Assembly (NCBI GenBank): GCA_038078755.1
Contig: JBBTSQ010000028.1
Coordinates: 1-64,000 of the forward strand
DNA from: JBBTSQ01 sp038078755
Lineage (GTDB): Bacteria > Patescibacteriota > Minisyncoccia > Phycocordibacterales > JBAYGS01
DNA length: 64,000 bases
Direction: 5' to 3'
The notes below the pieces were generated by a model that was not told where the DNA came from, ran no database searches, and saw nothing but the letters and a program-made list of their open reading frames with translations. Position numbers and translations under genes: made by a program. Below are positions 48,654-57,920 of this stretch, in pieces. Position 1 is the stretch's first letter; every line of letters begins with the position of its first letter.

Positions 48654-50153
48654 GTTAGGGGTAGTAGCTAGTTCTAGTACCAAATTAAACGGAGAAGCTA
48701 TTGAAAAATATAGCTTCTTTTCGTTTACGGTCGGGTTCTGAAGCACGTAGTTTAAAAATGCTCGTTTTCCAGCAATATCAGAACTATTTTCAAATATACT
48801 CTTTGCTCTGCGTGCTACAGAAAGCACGGTAGCAACGGTTGTTTGGTAGTCGTGGTCTGCTTTTGAATGCTCGGACATTTCAATTTCAAGTGCCTGTATT
48901 TGGTCCTGATACTCTTGATGTTTTCTGTCATAGATACCCTTAGTAATACTCTGGTCCATCCAAGCATCAAGTAACCTACTCTTCTTTGTTGTTATGTTTG
49001 CGTGGTCTGTCTGTATGCGATTTATCTGTGCTTTATGGAACACAATTTCGCTTTCTACGTTCTTTCTAAGCTCGTCTACAAGCTGGTTCTGTGCTTCTTC
49101 TGTAATGCTCTCAAAACGCTCCAAAACCTCGTATACGGGCTTCAGAAGGTCTTTTTCGGGCACGTACACTCGCTTACAGATACCCTTAGCATTAGTACAA
49201 GAGTAATAGGTAAAAGTAAGTCCGCTTGGCTTTTTTTTCATTTCGGCAGTTATCGTACAACCGCAGTTTTGACACTTGAGCAAACCCTTGAATACAAAAT
49301 CTTTTGAGAGGGCTTGATACTTATGATTATTGCGTTTGGTGCGTACTTGTTGACACTTATCAAAAAGTTCTTTGGTAATCAATCTAGGGTATTTGTGGGC
49401 ATACTGACCATATTTCTTTGATACTGCTACTCCACAGTAAAAACTGTCTTTCAGTATATTTTCAACAGTACTTTTTGCTAATTTATTTCCTTTCAGTGTC
49501 CGCAAACCGAGTTCCGTCATTCTTATTCGGATAGTTTCTAGTGAGTGTTCATCTGTTGCGTACAGCTCAAACATTTTCTGTATCAAGTGTCCTCGTTCAG
49601 GGTCAATAATAATATCTTTACGCAATCTCTTTTCTGCGTCTAACGACACATTCAAATAACCCAAGCGGACTGCCCCTGTCCATTCGCCATTTCTTCGTTT
49701 CTGCTCAAAAGCTCTTTTCACATTATCGCCAATAGCGTCAGAATAATATTTTGCTAAACCTAAGCTCATACCAAACTGAAACTTCTCAACAGCAGACATC
49801 TGATTATTGATAACTTGTCCATCTGATACGAAGTGAAGTTCTATTCTGTCAGCTACAGCCATTTCATAAAGCGTACCAACTCGCTTATCAAACACACTTC
49901 TTGAAAGTCGGTCTACTTTGTCAAAACAAACTGCAATCTTTTCTTTCTTTGCTACTCCTTGGACATACTCAAGCAACTTATCAAACTCATCTCGCTTGTC
50001 CTTGTAGGCACTTTCATCAAAGCTAAATGACTTGATGACATCAAACGACTTCTTTTTGCAATAACTATCTATACGCTCAATTTGAGCAGGCAACGAGTTT
50101 CCCGCTTCTTTTTGTTCTTCTGTTGATACTCGTGAGACATTTATTGCTTTCAT
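48612..50153 (-). CDS. Large serine recombinase/integrase
   Basis: The 513-residue protein has a resolvase-type catalytic domain (RVSTEEQKEAGNSLPAQ with nucleophile Ser10, then DRLSR). A recombinase domain follows, with a zinc ribbon (LKCQNCGCTI and YSCTNAKGICKR) and a coiled coil. It belongs to the large serine integrases that integrate and excise elements at attB/attP. Its last ~14 codons, WLRGLGSNQGHPR, lie on the antisense strand of tRNA-Asn, and its stop is inside the tRNA. The reading frame therefore crosses the attachment repeat, and its C-terminus would change on excision. It overlaps the res gene by 4 bp. Confidence 0.92.
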   Translation of the reverse strand: MKAINVSRVSTEEQKEAGNSLPAQIERIDSYCKKKSFDVIKSFSFDESAYKDKRDEFDKLLEYVQGVAKKEKIAVCFDKVDRLSRSVFDKRVGTLYEMAVADRIELHFVSDGQVINNQMSAVEKFQFGMSLGLAKYYSDAIGDNVKRAFEQKRRNGEWTGAVRLGYLNVSLDAEKRLRKDIIIDPERGHLIQKMFELYATDEHSLETIRIRMTELGLRTLKGNKLAKSTVENILKDSFYCGVAVSKKYGQYAHKYPRLITKELFDKCQQVRTKRNNHKYQALSKDFVFKGLLKCQNCGCTITAEMKKKPSGLTFTYYSCTNAKGICKRVYVPEKDLLKPVYEVLERFESITEEAQNQLVDELRKNVESEIVFHKAQINRIQTDHANITTKKSRLLDAWMDQSITKGIYDRKHQEYQDQIQALEIEMSEHSKADHDYQTTVATVLSVARRAKSIFENSSDIAGKRAFLNYVLQNPTVNEKKLYFSIASPFNLVLELATTPNWLRGLGSNQGHPR

Positions 50154-52798
50154 AATATTTGTTTTGCAAACTCATCACCAAATTGAGTCTCTTCGCTATT
50201 ATTATAGAAAGGCATACCCCACACCACATACTTTTTATCTTCCCACAGTTGCTCAACTTTATGTTCTTTTTTGAGAGATACGAGAAAGTTTTGTTTCCAC
50301 GCATCAGTCTCTTTCAAATGAGCACCTTTAGGTTCAATGAATACCTGATAGTGAAGACTCTTTGGCTTTGATTTTTGATAGAGGAAAAGTACGAAGTCCG
50401 GTTCAAGAGGTCTTCCGTCATCAAAGTTGTAGAGCTTGAAAAATCGCTCGTTACGGACCAAATACACCTCATCGTATTTCTCACGAAGTTGGTTATAAAT
50501 CTTGTCGATATATTTCACAAAATATTTCTCTTCCGATGTGCCAAAACAATCATTGAAGACATACCAAGATTTATTACTGAGGTCCAAGTAAATATTAGTC
50601 TCCTGAGCATTGTTGATTGACTTACCAAACTCCTTATCTTCGCTCTCATTTTCAGCAAAAGTGAGGACCTTTTCTGAGATTTTATCCTTAACCATATACG
50701 GCTTAAACTCCTTGCTTCCTTTGTATTCAAGCTTCTCGCCTGATACACCCTTGGAAATATGCTCTAGGACCTGTAAAACGGCGTCTAGGACGTCATCAGG
50801 GCTTAAATTGTCCAATTGGCTTGCTAGACCGGAAATGGTCATTTTGATACTTCCTAGGTAGTTCTTATCAGCAATAAATTCATCGAGACTTTCAAGATTT
50901 GGGAAGTAGGTCTTTAGGTTTGAGAACGAGTAAAATTCCAGCTTGTAAATCGCTTTCTTTACTACAGTGCTATTGAAATCTTTAATTGAAAAGTCTTTCT
51001 CTTTTTTCTCTACACCTTTTTTACTCTGTTCGTCGAAGATACCGCTTGAGAGATTGAAGCCAGTCCTAAGAGAGATTTTATACAGAGTATCTCGCACTGA
51101 AGATGGTAGCCCAAAGACATCTTCTCGTTTATATTTTTCTTGCTCGTTGAGAAAGAGCATACCGGACTTAAAGAACTTTGACTCTTTGAAGTCGTCTTTG
51201 ATACTCATTGTTCTCTTAATCGTCTTGTCGGCGATGATACCGCTTGTGACGAGAGCTGAGGTAAGTTCCTGAATATATTTTGGATTGTAAGTGCTGTGAT
51301 AGTAAAGTTCCTCACAGATACGCATTTCATTATCAGCGTCATTATCAAATTTTCTCTTTGAAGCTTCGTCAGTTTCATTGAGTTTAAAAGGACAGTATCT
51401 TGCACCACGTCCGATGAGCTGAGCTTCTCTGATTGTAGTCTCTCCAGGCTTATTGTTTTTGGCATCACGAGTATCGTAAAGACGAACAATGTCGAAGAGG
51501 TTGAGAACATCCCATCCCTCGTTTAACTTATCTACTGCAAAGACTGCTCGATATTCATTATCAGGAGCTTCGAGGGTATTGATTGCAAGCTGTTTCTGTT
51601 CACTCTCTTCCTTACTGTTCACTGAGATGGTTTTTTCAGCAGAAAAGTCTTCTTTGAGTTCTGATGCGAGGTTTTCCAGTGTGATTTTCTGAGCTTCAAA
51701 AAAAGCAAACATTTTTACTAGAACCTCATCTTTCGCATTAGCTTTTATATCAGCAAGCTTCTTAGCTGTGAGAGACTGAACACCTTTAATAAACTCTTCT
51801 TGAAAATCTTTACTATCAGCAATTGTCTTTGATTTGAACAAAAGGACCGGTTTAATAACTTGCTTATTTTTCTCAAAAAGCTTTCTTCGGTACTGGCTCA
51901 GGAGGATTGCTTGAAGTGAGCGGTCAAAGAGATTTGCATCAGCTTGAAGCACCTTTACATCCTTTGAATAGCTATCAATACGAAATTGCTTTAGTGGATA
52001 GTCGAAAACAAGCCTCTGAGCATACTTCTTGGCAATAAGAGGGTTATTAAAATCAACCGTAGCTGTGAACTCCAGGAGAATGTTTTGTGAATTAGAATTA
52101 ACAATACGATTTACAGTGCTTTCCCAAGAAATAATCTCTTCAGCTTCTTCTTTTGATACCGAACCGTTAATTGTTACCTCACCAAACATACCAGTCTTTA
52201 GACCAGCCTTTGTCTCTACGTTGATATGGTGTGCTTCATCAGAAATAAGAGCAATTTTCTTATCTTGAAAGTCATCAAATGTAAGAGAGTTTTCCTGGGG
52301 ATTAATCAGTCTCATATGAAGTCCTTGGATAGTAGAGAAGCATATATTTATACAATCGTCGCTTCCAGCCTGAAAATTATCTACTTCTCGCAGGGTCACT
52401 TTTTTGTCTCCAAAAGCTACATTTTTATTGAAAAGATATTTGATTGATGAGTCATTGAAAAAATTGTCCCGTGTCTTGTCGATAATATTTGTACTGTTTA
52501 CAAAAAAGAGAAAGTTTCTATATCCCTTTTCATACAAATAGAGAATGAGACCAGCCATAATAAGCGTCTTACCACTACCAGTAGCCATACGAAAAAGGAG
52601 CTGGTGCTTGTCAGGCTTACCATCAAATTTTTCATTCCAGTAATTAAGAAAATATTGAAAAGCTCTTTCCTGATAGGGTCTGATAGGAAATCTTTGATTG
52701 AGATTTGAGGTGATAAATTCGGGGACCGGAGTAGCTTCTATTCCACGTTTACCAAATTCAGACTCAAGTATTTTGTTGAGTGTTTTAATCTCGTCCAT
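50150..52798 (-). CDS. res: Type III restriction enzyme, Res subunit
   Basis: Res translocates or diffuses on DNA and cuts when bound with Mod. Helicase motifs are FRMATGSGKTLIMAGLIL (motif I, residues about 68-85) and IALISDEAHHINVET (motif II). The SF2 core continues to motif VI (IREAQLIGRGARYCPF). The C-terminal nuclease has LEPDFVLFLYQK and VFIEPKGAHLK, the PD-ExK pattern. The 882-residue length is typical. The gene overlaps mod by 14 bp and the integrase by 4 bp, so all three form one transcription unit. Confidence 0.95.
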   Translation of the reverse strand: MDEIKTLNKILESEFGKRGIEATPVPEFITSNLNQRFPIRPYQERAFQYFLNYWNEKFDGKPDKHQLLFRMATGSGKTLIMAGLILYLYEKGYRNFLFFVNSTNIIDKTRDNFFNDSSIKYLFNKNVAFGDKKVTLREVDNFQAGSDDCINICFSTIQGLHMRLINPQENSLTFDDFQDKKIALISDEAHHINVETKAGLKTGMFGEVTINGSVSKEEAEEIISWESTVNRIVNSNSQNILLEFTATVDFNNPLIAKKYAQRLVFDYPLKQFRIDSYSKDVKVLQADANLFDRSLQAILLSQYRRKLFEKNKQVIKPVLLFKSKTIADSKDFQEEFIKGVQSLTAKKLADIKANAKDEVLVKMFAFFEAQKITLENLASELKEDFSAEKTISVNSKEESEQKQLAINTLEAPDNEYRAVFAVDKLNEGWDVLNLFDIVRLYDTRDAKNNKPGETTIREAQLIGRGARYCPFKLNETDEASKRKFDNDADNEMRICEELYYHSTYNPKYIQELTSALVTSGIIADKTIKRTMSIKDDFKESKFFKSGMLFLNEQEKYKREDVFGLPSSVRDTLYKISLRTGFNLSSGIFDEQSKKGVEKKEKDFSIKDFNSTVVKKAIYKLEFYSFSNLKTYFPNLESLDEFIADKNYLGSIKMTISGLASQLDNLSPDDVLDAVLQVLEHISKGVSGEKLEYKGSKEFKPYMVKDKISEKVLTFAENESEDKEFGKSINNAQETNIYLDLSNKSWYVFNDCFGTSEEKYFVKYIDKIYNQLREKYDEVYLVRNERFFKLYNFDDGRPLEPDFVLFLYQKSKPKSLHYQVFIEPKGAHLKETDAWKQNFLVSLKKEHKVEQLWEDKKYVVWGMPFYNNSEETQFGDEFAKQIL

Positions 52799-54749
52799 AG
52801 AATTTATCGTTTAATATAATGTCTTCTTTGGACAATTTATAAGTCTTATCTTTAATTTCAGAATAAGGGACGTAGAGGAGGTTTTTATCGAGAGTAGAGA
52901 TAAGGAATTTCTGCTGGTCCTCAAGTGAAAGGTTTTCAAAATTTTTCTTTGTGGCATCTATTTCTTCCGGCTTAACTTTATAGCTTAGAAAAGCTGTTTT
53001 CTTCATCTCATCCCACACCTTAATAAGTTCCTTGGTGTTTTTTGAGTCCTGAATTTTATCCACAAAGAGTTGATTTGCTTGAGCTAATTCTGCATAGACG
53101 AAAGAACCCCCACCTTTCCAATTTGTGCTTTTGCTAACGCCAGCAGTGTCGCCCTTAATTGTATTCTGAAGTCGATTTACACAATCATTTTCAGCGTAAT
53201 CCATCTGCTCAATTCCTATAAACCTACGCTTCATTTTTAAAGCAACCGCAGAAGTAGTACCAGAACCAAGGTGGAAATCCATAACCAAATCATCTTCCTT
53301 TGTTGATAATTCCATAATTCGAGAAATAAGTTTTTCCGGCTTCTTACCTTTTTTGAAACTTACACCACCCTCGTTATGTAGGTCATTCGGAAGTACATCA
53401 TCCCAAAAATCAGAAAGTGGTTCTCCTGTAACTAGCTCGCCATCCATTTCAATAAGACGGTCAGCATAAAACAGTATTCTCTGTCCATTGATTAAGTACA
53501 AATCTTGCTCACTATCCCTACCTTGGAAGTAAACCTGGTCTTTATTCGCTACTGATTTTTTTATAAGCTCTTTGGTTTCCTTACTTACCTTATCAGGGTC
53601 AGGGTAAGCAAACTGAACAACGGCTCGTGAGTTCTTCTTAATAAACTCAAAAATCTCTGCTTCAAAAGCATCACCAAGTTCTTTTTTAAGTTGAGTCTTT
53701 TTAAGACCTTTTTCTTCTGAAAAAGCGTCTAGCAAACTAATAAATTCCCATTTAGAAATGTCTTTTTCAGCGTGTTTTATAAATACATTATATCTTTCGT
53801 TACGCTCTCGTTGTCTTAATACCTTATTTGGTTTCCAACTCCTTTTATTTTTTGCGTACACCAAAAGATATTCGGTAATATTAACTACTCCAGGATTTAT
53901 AGCTTTATGTCCGGTTACAGAACCTCGTTTGATGCTAATTAGATTGGCTCTATTTTCTCTACCAAAAATTTCATCACAAAGGACCTGCAAGTAACCCAAT
54001 TCATTTTCGTCTATTGAAATGTAAATAGTTCCATCATCTGCTAGTAAGTCTCTAGCGATTTGAAATCTATTCTTTATAAAGGTGAGCCAGGTAGAGTGAT
54101 TAAAATTATCGTTATATTGAAAACTATCAGTACCGGTATTGTAAGGAGGGTCAATATAAATAAGCTTTACCTTACCCTTGTGCGTGTTCTTAAGAGAATG
54201 TAGTGCCAATAAATTATTACCTTTAATAATTAAGTTATCTTTTTCAGTAATTTCTTTTACAGAATGTTCTCCTTGAATGTCAAACTTCTTGAAATTAGTA
54301 AGGGCTTTTGGCTCTAAAAGTTTATCAATTTCATCTGGTGCGAGTGTTTCATTCCAAAATATTTCACTTCGCTTAGCATCTTCTTTCGTTTGACCGCCCT
54401 CAAGAACACAATCTTTATATGGAAAAGCTAAAACAATCTCTTGATTATCTGTGAGATATTCTTTATCAGAAACAAGTCCTATCTTATTCTTATACTCTGT
54501 AAAACTATCCGGTAGAAATTGCTTATTGGAAACGAAGCTTTGAAATTTAACTTTATCAAAAATGAGAACGTCATCTACTTGTTGAAAAAAAGTTTTTGAG
54601 AGGTCCTTAGAAGAACGGAGTAGTTTGAGTAAATCTACATCGAGTTGAAGTGCTAACTCAATAACTTTATTTTTTGCGAGCTTACCATCGACGACCAGTC
54701 GTTCATCCGTTTTCAAGGTCTTGATGAGTTTTTCTGAAATAGTATTCAT
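52785..54749 (-). CDS. mod: Type III DNA adenine methyltransferase, Mod subunit
   Basis: Mod recognises and methylates the target and directs Res. Catalytic motif IV is YIDPPYNTGTDSFQYND (residues about 198-214). The SAM motif I lies later as MDFHLGSGTTSAVALKMKRR (residues about 495-514), with FIGIEQ. Motif IV before motif I is the beta-class order used by type III Mod proteins. The middle part is the probable target-recognition region. No homopolymer or repeat tract that would make it phase-variable was seen. It begins just after the small HTH gene. Confidence 0.95.
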   Translation of the reverse strand: MNTISEKLIKTLKTDERLVVDGKLAKNKVIELALQLDVDLLKLLRSSKDLSKTFFQQVDDVLIFDKVKFQSFVSNKQFLPDSFTEYKNKIGLVSDKEYLTDNQEIVLAFPYKDCVLEGGQTKEDAKRSEIFWNETLAPDEIDKLLEPKALTNFKKFDIQGEHSVKEITEKDNLIIKGNNLLALHSLKNTHKGKVKLIYIDPPYNTGTDSFQYNDNFNHSTWLTFIKNRFQIARDLLADDGTIYISIDENELGYLQVLCDEIFGRENRANLISIKRGSVTGHKAINPGVVNITEYLLVYAKNKRSWKPNKVLRQRERNERYNVFIKHAEKDISKWEFISLLDAFSEEKGLKKTQLKKELGDAFEAEIFEFIKKNSRAVVQFAYPDPDKVSKETKELIKKSVANKDQVYFQGRDSEQDLYLINGQRILFYADRLIEMDGELVTGEPLSDFWDDVLPNDLHNEGGVSFKKGKKPEKLISRIMELSTKEDDLVMDFHLGSGTTSAVALKMKRRFIGIEQMDYAENDCVNRLQNTIKGDTAGVSKSTNWKGGGSFVYAELAQANQLFVDKIQDSKNTKELIKVWDEMKKTAFLSYKVKPEEIDATKKNFENLSLEDQQKFLISTLDKNLLYVPYSEIKDKTYKLSKEDIILNDKFYGRD

Positions 54750-54753
54750 TGTT

Positions 54754-54927
54754 TTATTTAGTACTTACCCTTTTTAAGAAAGATTGGAATTCATTTTCAT
54801 CAATCCGAAATTCACGACCAATCTTGTACGCCTTCAAGCGACCAGCTTTTATGTATCGGTAAATCGTCATAATATTTACCTGAAGCACTTTTGCGAGGTC
54901 TTCTGCCTTATAAAACTTGTCTGTCAT
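54754..54927 (-). CDS. Excisionase-like helix-turn-helix protein (57 aa)
   Basis: This short gene encodes MTDKFYKAEDLAKVLQVNIM and continues TIYRYIKAGRLKAYKIGREF to end in VSTK. The pattern (helix, turn, TIYRYI, wing KIGREFRI) is the MerR-like excisionase fold. It lies directly upstream of mod, 5 bp before its start, on the same strand. A recombination directionality factor beside a serine integrase is an expected partner. It could equally control transcription of the restriction genes. Confidence 0.85.
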   Translation of the reverse strand: MTDKFYKAEDLAKVLQVNIMTIYRYIKAGRLKAYKIGREFRIDENEFQSFLKRVSTK

Positions 54928-54980
54928 ATTATTTATATTTAACTTAATAAGTATACTTTACACTGCTTTACATATCAACC

Positions 54981-56099
54981 TTAGTCAGTGGACAACCTCT
55001 TTTGCTTGTATGCCTTAAAATCATCGAGACTCTTATCTATCTGTGTAACCCAATCTCGGAGCTTATTCTTAGTTATTAGCTCACTGGCTTCCTGCATATC
55101 CTTTGCAATTCTGTACCAAGTCCTATCGTGGGACCGCTTTGCAATAATTGTTCGCAACTGCCTCATTCCGTTCTCATCTTTGGCGAGCATGAACAAGCCA
55201 AGTAGGTATATGGCTTGTTTTGGCTTGAGGGTTTTATCAGCCAGAAACAAGGTTCGTAATATATCCTTGATGCTTACCGACAATGAGAATAGCCCGAGAT
55301 TGCGTTCCTTTATAAGTTTTTTCCAGTAATCTGTTACGACCTTCTTACTCATTTCAGTATTGAACACTTGTCTGAAGACTGGGTTTTTCTGATAACCTAA
55401 ACCCTCAAGGACCCTGTTCATCTTCTGCTTTTGGCTCAAGCGTATCTCAAAGCGTACTATTTCTTGCGGTTCGTCTTCCTTGTTTAGCTTTGCAAACAAA
55501 CTTCTTTGGTAAAGCGTTTGGTCCTTGTCTATCGCTCTTTTTTTGTCTTTGCCTAAGTCGGCTATCTTGTCGTAAATAACCAGTTGATGCGAAGTCGTAT
55601 GGGCATATAAGCTCTGTCCGTCATTGATAAATCTTGTCTTAGCAAAATCAAAACTCTTTCGTAGGTTTACTTTGTTCATCTCTGAAATCAAATGGCTTAC
55701 GGTGTATCCGTCTTGAAGCACGATATTCTTTGAGAAATGGACCGAGCTTACAGAAGCATTTTCAAGCATTAATTTTGTAACTATCACGCCCATAGTTTTT
55801 AATCTGTCTTGTAGAACTTCAATCACTTTTGGAAGGTCCTTATCTTCAAGCTCATCTAGGTTGTTTAGGTAAAGAAGTTTGGGGACCGAAAACTCCATTC
55901 GGACATTCGCTTCTTGAGAAAAACCTCGTCTATATCCTGTCAGTCTAGGGAAGTAATCTCCCGTTTCTTTCTCTACCTTGCTTGGATTGCGAACAAACTT
56001 TGAATATTGGTCCGTGTGGGAATATAGCTCCCAACCAGCTACCTCTGAAAGGTATCGCATTTGGTCCTTCGGTATCAAAAGGCATATGGTATCAATCAT
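54981..56099 (-). CDS. Putative replication initiation protein
   Basis: The 372-residue protein resembles phage/plasmid replication proteins of the gene II/X type. It has IDTICLLIP at the N-terminus, SQEANVRMEFSVPKLLY, a putative active-site segment HQLVIYDKIADLGKD and EIVRFEIRLSQKQKMNR. I could not identify the HUH metal motif with confidence. Its place in an integrated element suggests that the excised form can replicate. The family assignment is by sequence style and is moderate. Confidence 0.55.
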   Translation of the reverse strand: MIDTICLLIPKDQMRYLSEVAGWELYSHTDQYSKFVRNPSKVEKETGDYFPRLTGYRRGFSQEANVRMEFSVPKLLYLNNLDELEDKDLPKVIEVLQDRLKTMGVIVTKLMLENASVSSVHFSKNIVLQDGYTVSHLISEMNKVNLRKSFDFAKTRFINDGQSLYAHTTSHQLVIYDKIADLGKDKKRAIDKDQTLYQRSLFAKLNKEDEPQEIVRFEIRLSQKQKMNRVLEGLGYQKNPVFRQVFNTEMSKKVVTDYWKKLIKERNLGLFSLSVSIKDILRTLFLADKTLKPKQAIYLLGLFMLAKDENGMRQLRTIIAKRSHDRTWYRIAKDMQEASELITKNKLRDWVTQIDKSLDDFKAYKQKRLSTD

Positions 56100-56103
56100 A
56101 ATC

Positions 56104-56238
56104 TTAGGTTTTCTTAGGTTGGTAAAGTGCAGGATTTTGCTTCTTATCTTGCTCTATAAGCCATACAAAAGCACCGACCAGCCGTTGCTTGTCTTCAAGA
56201 GGTAACCCGTCTATTTTGAAGCTTTTTAATTCCTGCAT
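56104..56238 (-). CDS. Possible small protein (44 aa) before the replication gene
   Basis: The ORF encodes MQELKSFKIDGLPLEDKQRL and continues to KNPALYQPKKT-like sequence (last residues PKKT). It ends 4 bp before the replication gene starts. Its ATG begins in the T tract of the hairpin at 56244-56267, so its translation is uncertain. No family is recognised. Confidence 0.4.
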   Translation of the reverse strand: MQELKSFKIDGLPLEDKQRLVGAFVWLIEQDKKQNPALYQPKKT

Positions 56239-56268
56239 AAAAAATCCCGAAGGATTAACTTCAGGATA
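56239..56268 (-). terminator. Terminator of the 56323 gene
   Basis: On the minus strand ATCCTGAAG and CTTCGGGAT form a stem with one mismatch, followed by TTTTTT. Confidence 0.65.
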
Positions 56269-56322
56269 TTCTTTATGCAATCTTAAAAATAAGTATTTTC
56301 TGTGCTACAGAAAATTTGTGTA

Positions 56323-56994
56323 TTACAGTTCTTTTCTCTTTTTACTCTCTAGAGAAATTATTTTACCAATATAACCATAATCTATTGAATACTCTCCACC
56401 GAATTTGTCTGTTACCAGACGCATTATCTCCTTTCTGGGTAAGTGTCTATTTTCGTATATATAATCATTTCTGTCTTGGATAAATTGTCTCTTGTTTTTA
56501 ACCTTTCCAAGCGTAGTTTGTTTCTTATACCTCTCTTGAATTGGCAATATAAAGACGGAGTACATCTTTTTTACGTAATCCAAGATATCCCTCTCAGATG
56601 CGTAAGGACTTACCCTGATGACCACAGGAAATTTCTCATCAGTAATTGAATTACTTTCGTTACTTAGAGACTCTTTCGCATCTACAATATCCTCAATAAA
56701 TAGCATATTTCCTATAAACTCCTCTATAAATTCATTGTCAGTTACATATGTCATCATAAACTCGAGACATTCGAACTCAAGATGATATTTATCTAGCAAT
56801 TTAACCGTTTCATCCATTAAATCTGAGCTCAAACCGGTCTTGAGTCTAATTCTTATATCTCTAATATCTTTTTTAAAACTCTCCTTTTTGAATAATTCTT
56901 TCAAATAATTAACCAACTTCCTGTGGCCGGTGGTAGACATCAGCACCTTTTTGACTTCATTAGCTGGGAGATTTTTATGAAAGGTTTTTCTCAT
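56323..56994 (-). CDS. Hypothetical protein of the mobile element (223 aa)
   Basis: I do not recognise this Lys/Glu-rich, mostly helical protein. It has no membrane segment or signal peptide. The C-terminal part (RNDYIYENRHLPRKEIMRLV, then DYGYIGKII) could be a small DNA-binding helix-turn-helix. It is divergent from the DUF3800 gene with 41 bp between the start codons, so the two may share control. It is strongly AT-rich like the rest of the element. Confidence 0.7.
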   Translation of the reverse strand: MRKTFHKNLPANEVKKVLMSTTGHRKLVNYLKELFKKESFKKDIRDIRIRLKTGLSSDLMDETVKLLDKYHLEFECLEFMMTYVTDNEFIEEFIGNMLFIEDIVDAKESLSNESNSITDEKFPVVIRVSPYASERDILDYVKKMYSVFILPIQERYKKQTTLGKVKNKRQFIQDRNDYIYENRHLPRKEIMRLVTDKFGGEYSIDYGYIGKIISLESKKRKEL

Positions 56995-57035
56995 ATTGTT
57001 TACTTTACTTTACATTTTGCTATTATTCAAGAACA

Positions 57036-57920
57036 ATGGCTGAACATACTTTATATTTTGATGAATCGGGTATAGCAAACCTTGCACAGCATAGAGACAG
57101 ATATTTTATTATTAGTACTCTGTCTGTAGAGGCAAACTCAGACTATGAGCTTTCTGGTTACCTTAAACACTTAAAGAGGCGATATGGTTTTCGTGAATCT
57201 GACACCCTGCATGCATTTGAATTATTTGAGAATGAAGAGTCTCCAAGTTATATTAAGGACAATGCTAGATGTAAAAAGTTTACTGAATCAATCGCAGAAT
57301 TCATTGATAATGCCCCCTTTGAAATATACGCCTATGTAATTGATAAAAGCTTACTCAGAAAGATGCTGAAAACACCGGACGGGTATAAATTCAAAGGTGG
57401 TAGAAAACACGCAGAAGACAAGGATTTTCCATACGAAATTTTAACAAAGCGAATCGTGTTTGATTACGCAAATTATCTAAAGAAAAATAAGGGTATGGGT
57501 TTAATTGTTGCAGAAAGCCGAGGCAATGCCGATAGTGTCGTTATAAAGTCATTTAATGAAGCTCAAAGTAACATTGAGACTGATAAACCGGCAATAAAAA
57601 CCAGAAAGCAACATATACGAGATAGAATACATTCAATTTGTTTTGCAAATAAGAAAAGTGTCCGTCCTGGGTTAGAACTAGTAGATATAATTTCTTACTG
57701 TGTAAATCTTGAACTAGCAGGAAAAATCAGGACAAGAGACCCAAAAGGTATTCGGCAAATGTGGCACAGAATAAAAAAGAAGCTCCCAAAGGAGACTTAC
57801 CACATACTAACAAAAACTGAAATAAACGAACTCAATAAAGATAAGATTTACAAGATTTCCGAAAGAATTCAGGGGCGACTAAGAGAATTCAGAGACCTTG
57901 TGAATCCTACCGTTGGGTAG
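57036..57920 (+). CDS. DUF3800 protein
   Basis: The N-terminal LYFDESGIANL (residues about 5-15) is the DUF3800 signature, a predicted RNase H-like fold with acidic catalytic residues. FIISTLSVEANSDY and the later AESRGN and ELVDIISYCVN segments agree. Length 294 is typical. DUF3800 genes occur often in mobile and defence islands, and their role is unknown. It is the only gene of the element on the plus strand apart from the flanking sequence. Confidence 0.85.
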   Translation: MAEHTLYFDESGIANLAQHRDRYFIISTLSVEANSDYELSGYLKHLKRRYGFRESDTLHAFELFENEESPSYIKDNARCKKFTESIAEFIDNAPFEIYAYVIDKSLLRKMLKTPDGYKFKGGRKHAEDKDFPYEILTKRIVFDYANYLKKNKGMGLIVAESRGNADSVVIKSFNEAQSNIETDKPAIKTRKQHIRDRIHSICFANKKSVRPGLELVDIISYCVNLELAGKIRTRDPKGIRQMWHRIKKKLPKETYHILTKTEINELNKDKIYKISERIQGRLREFRDLVNPTVG

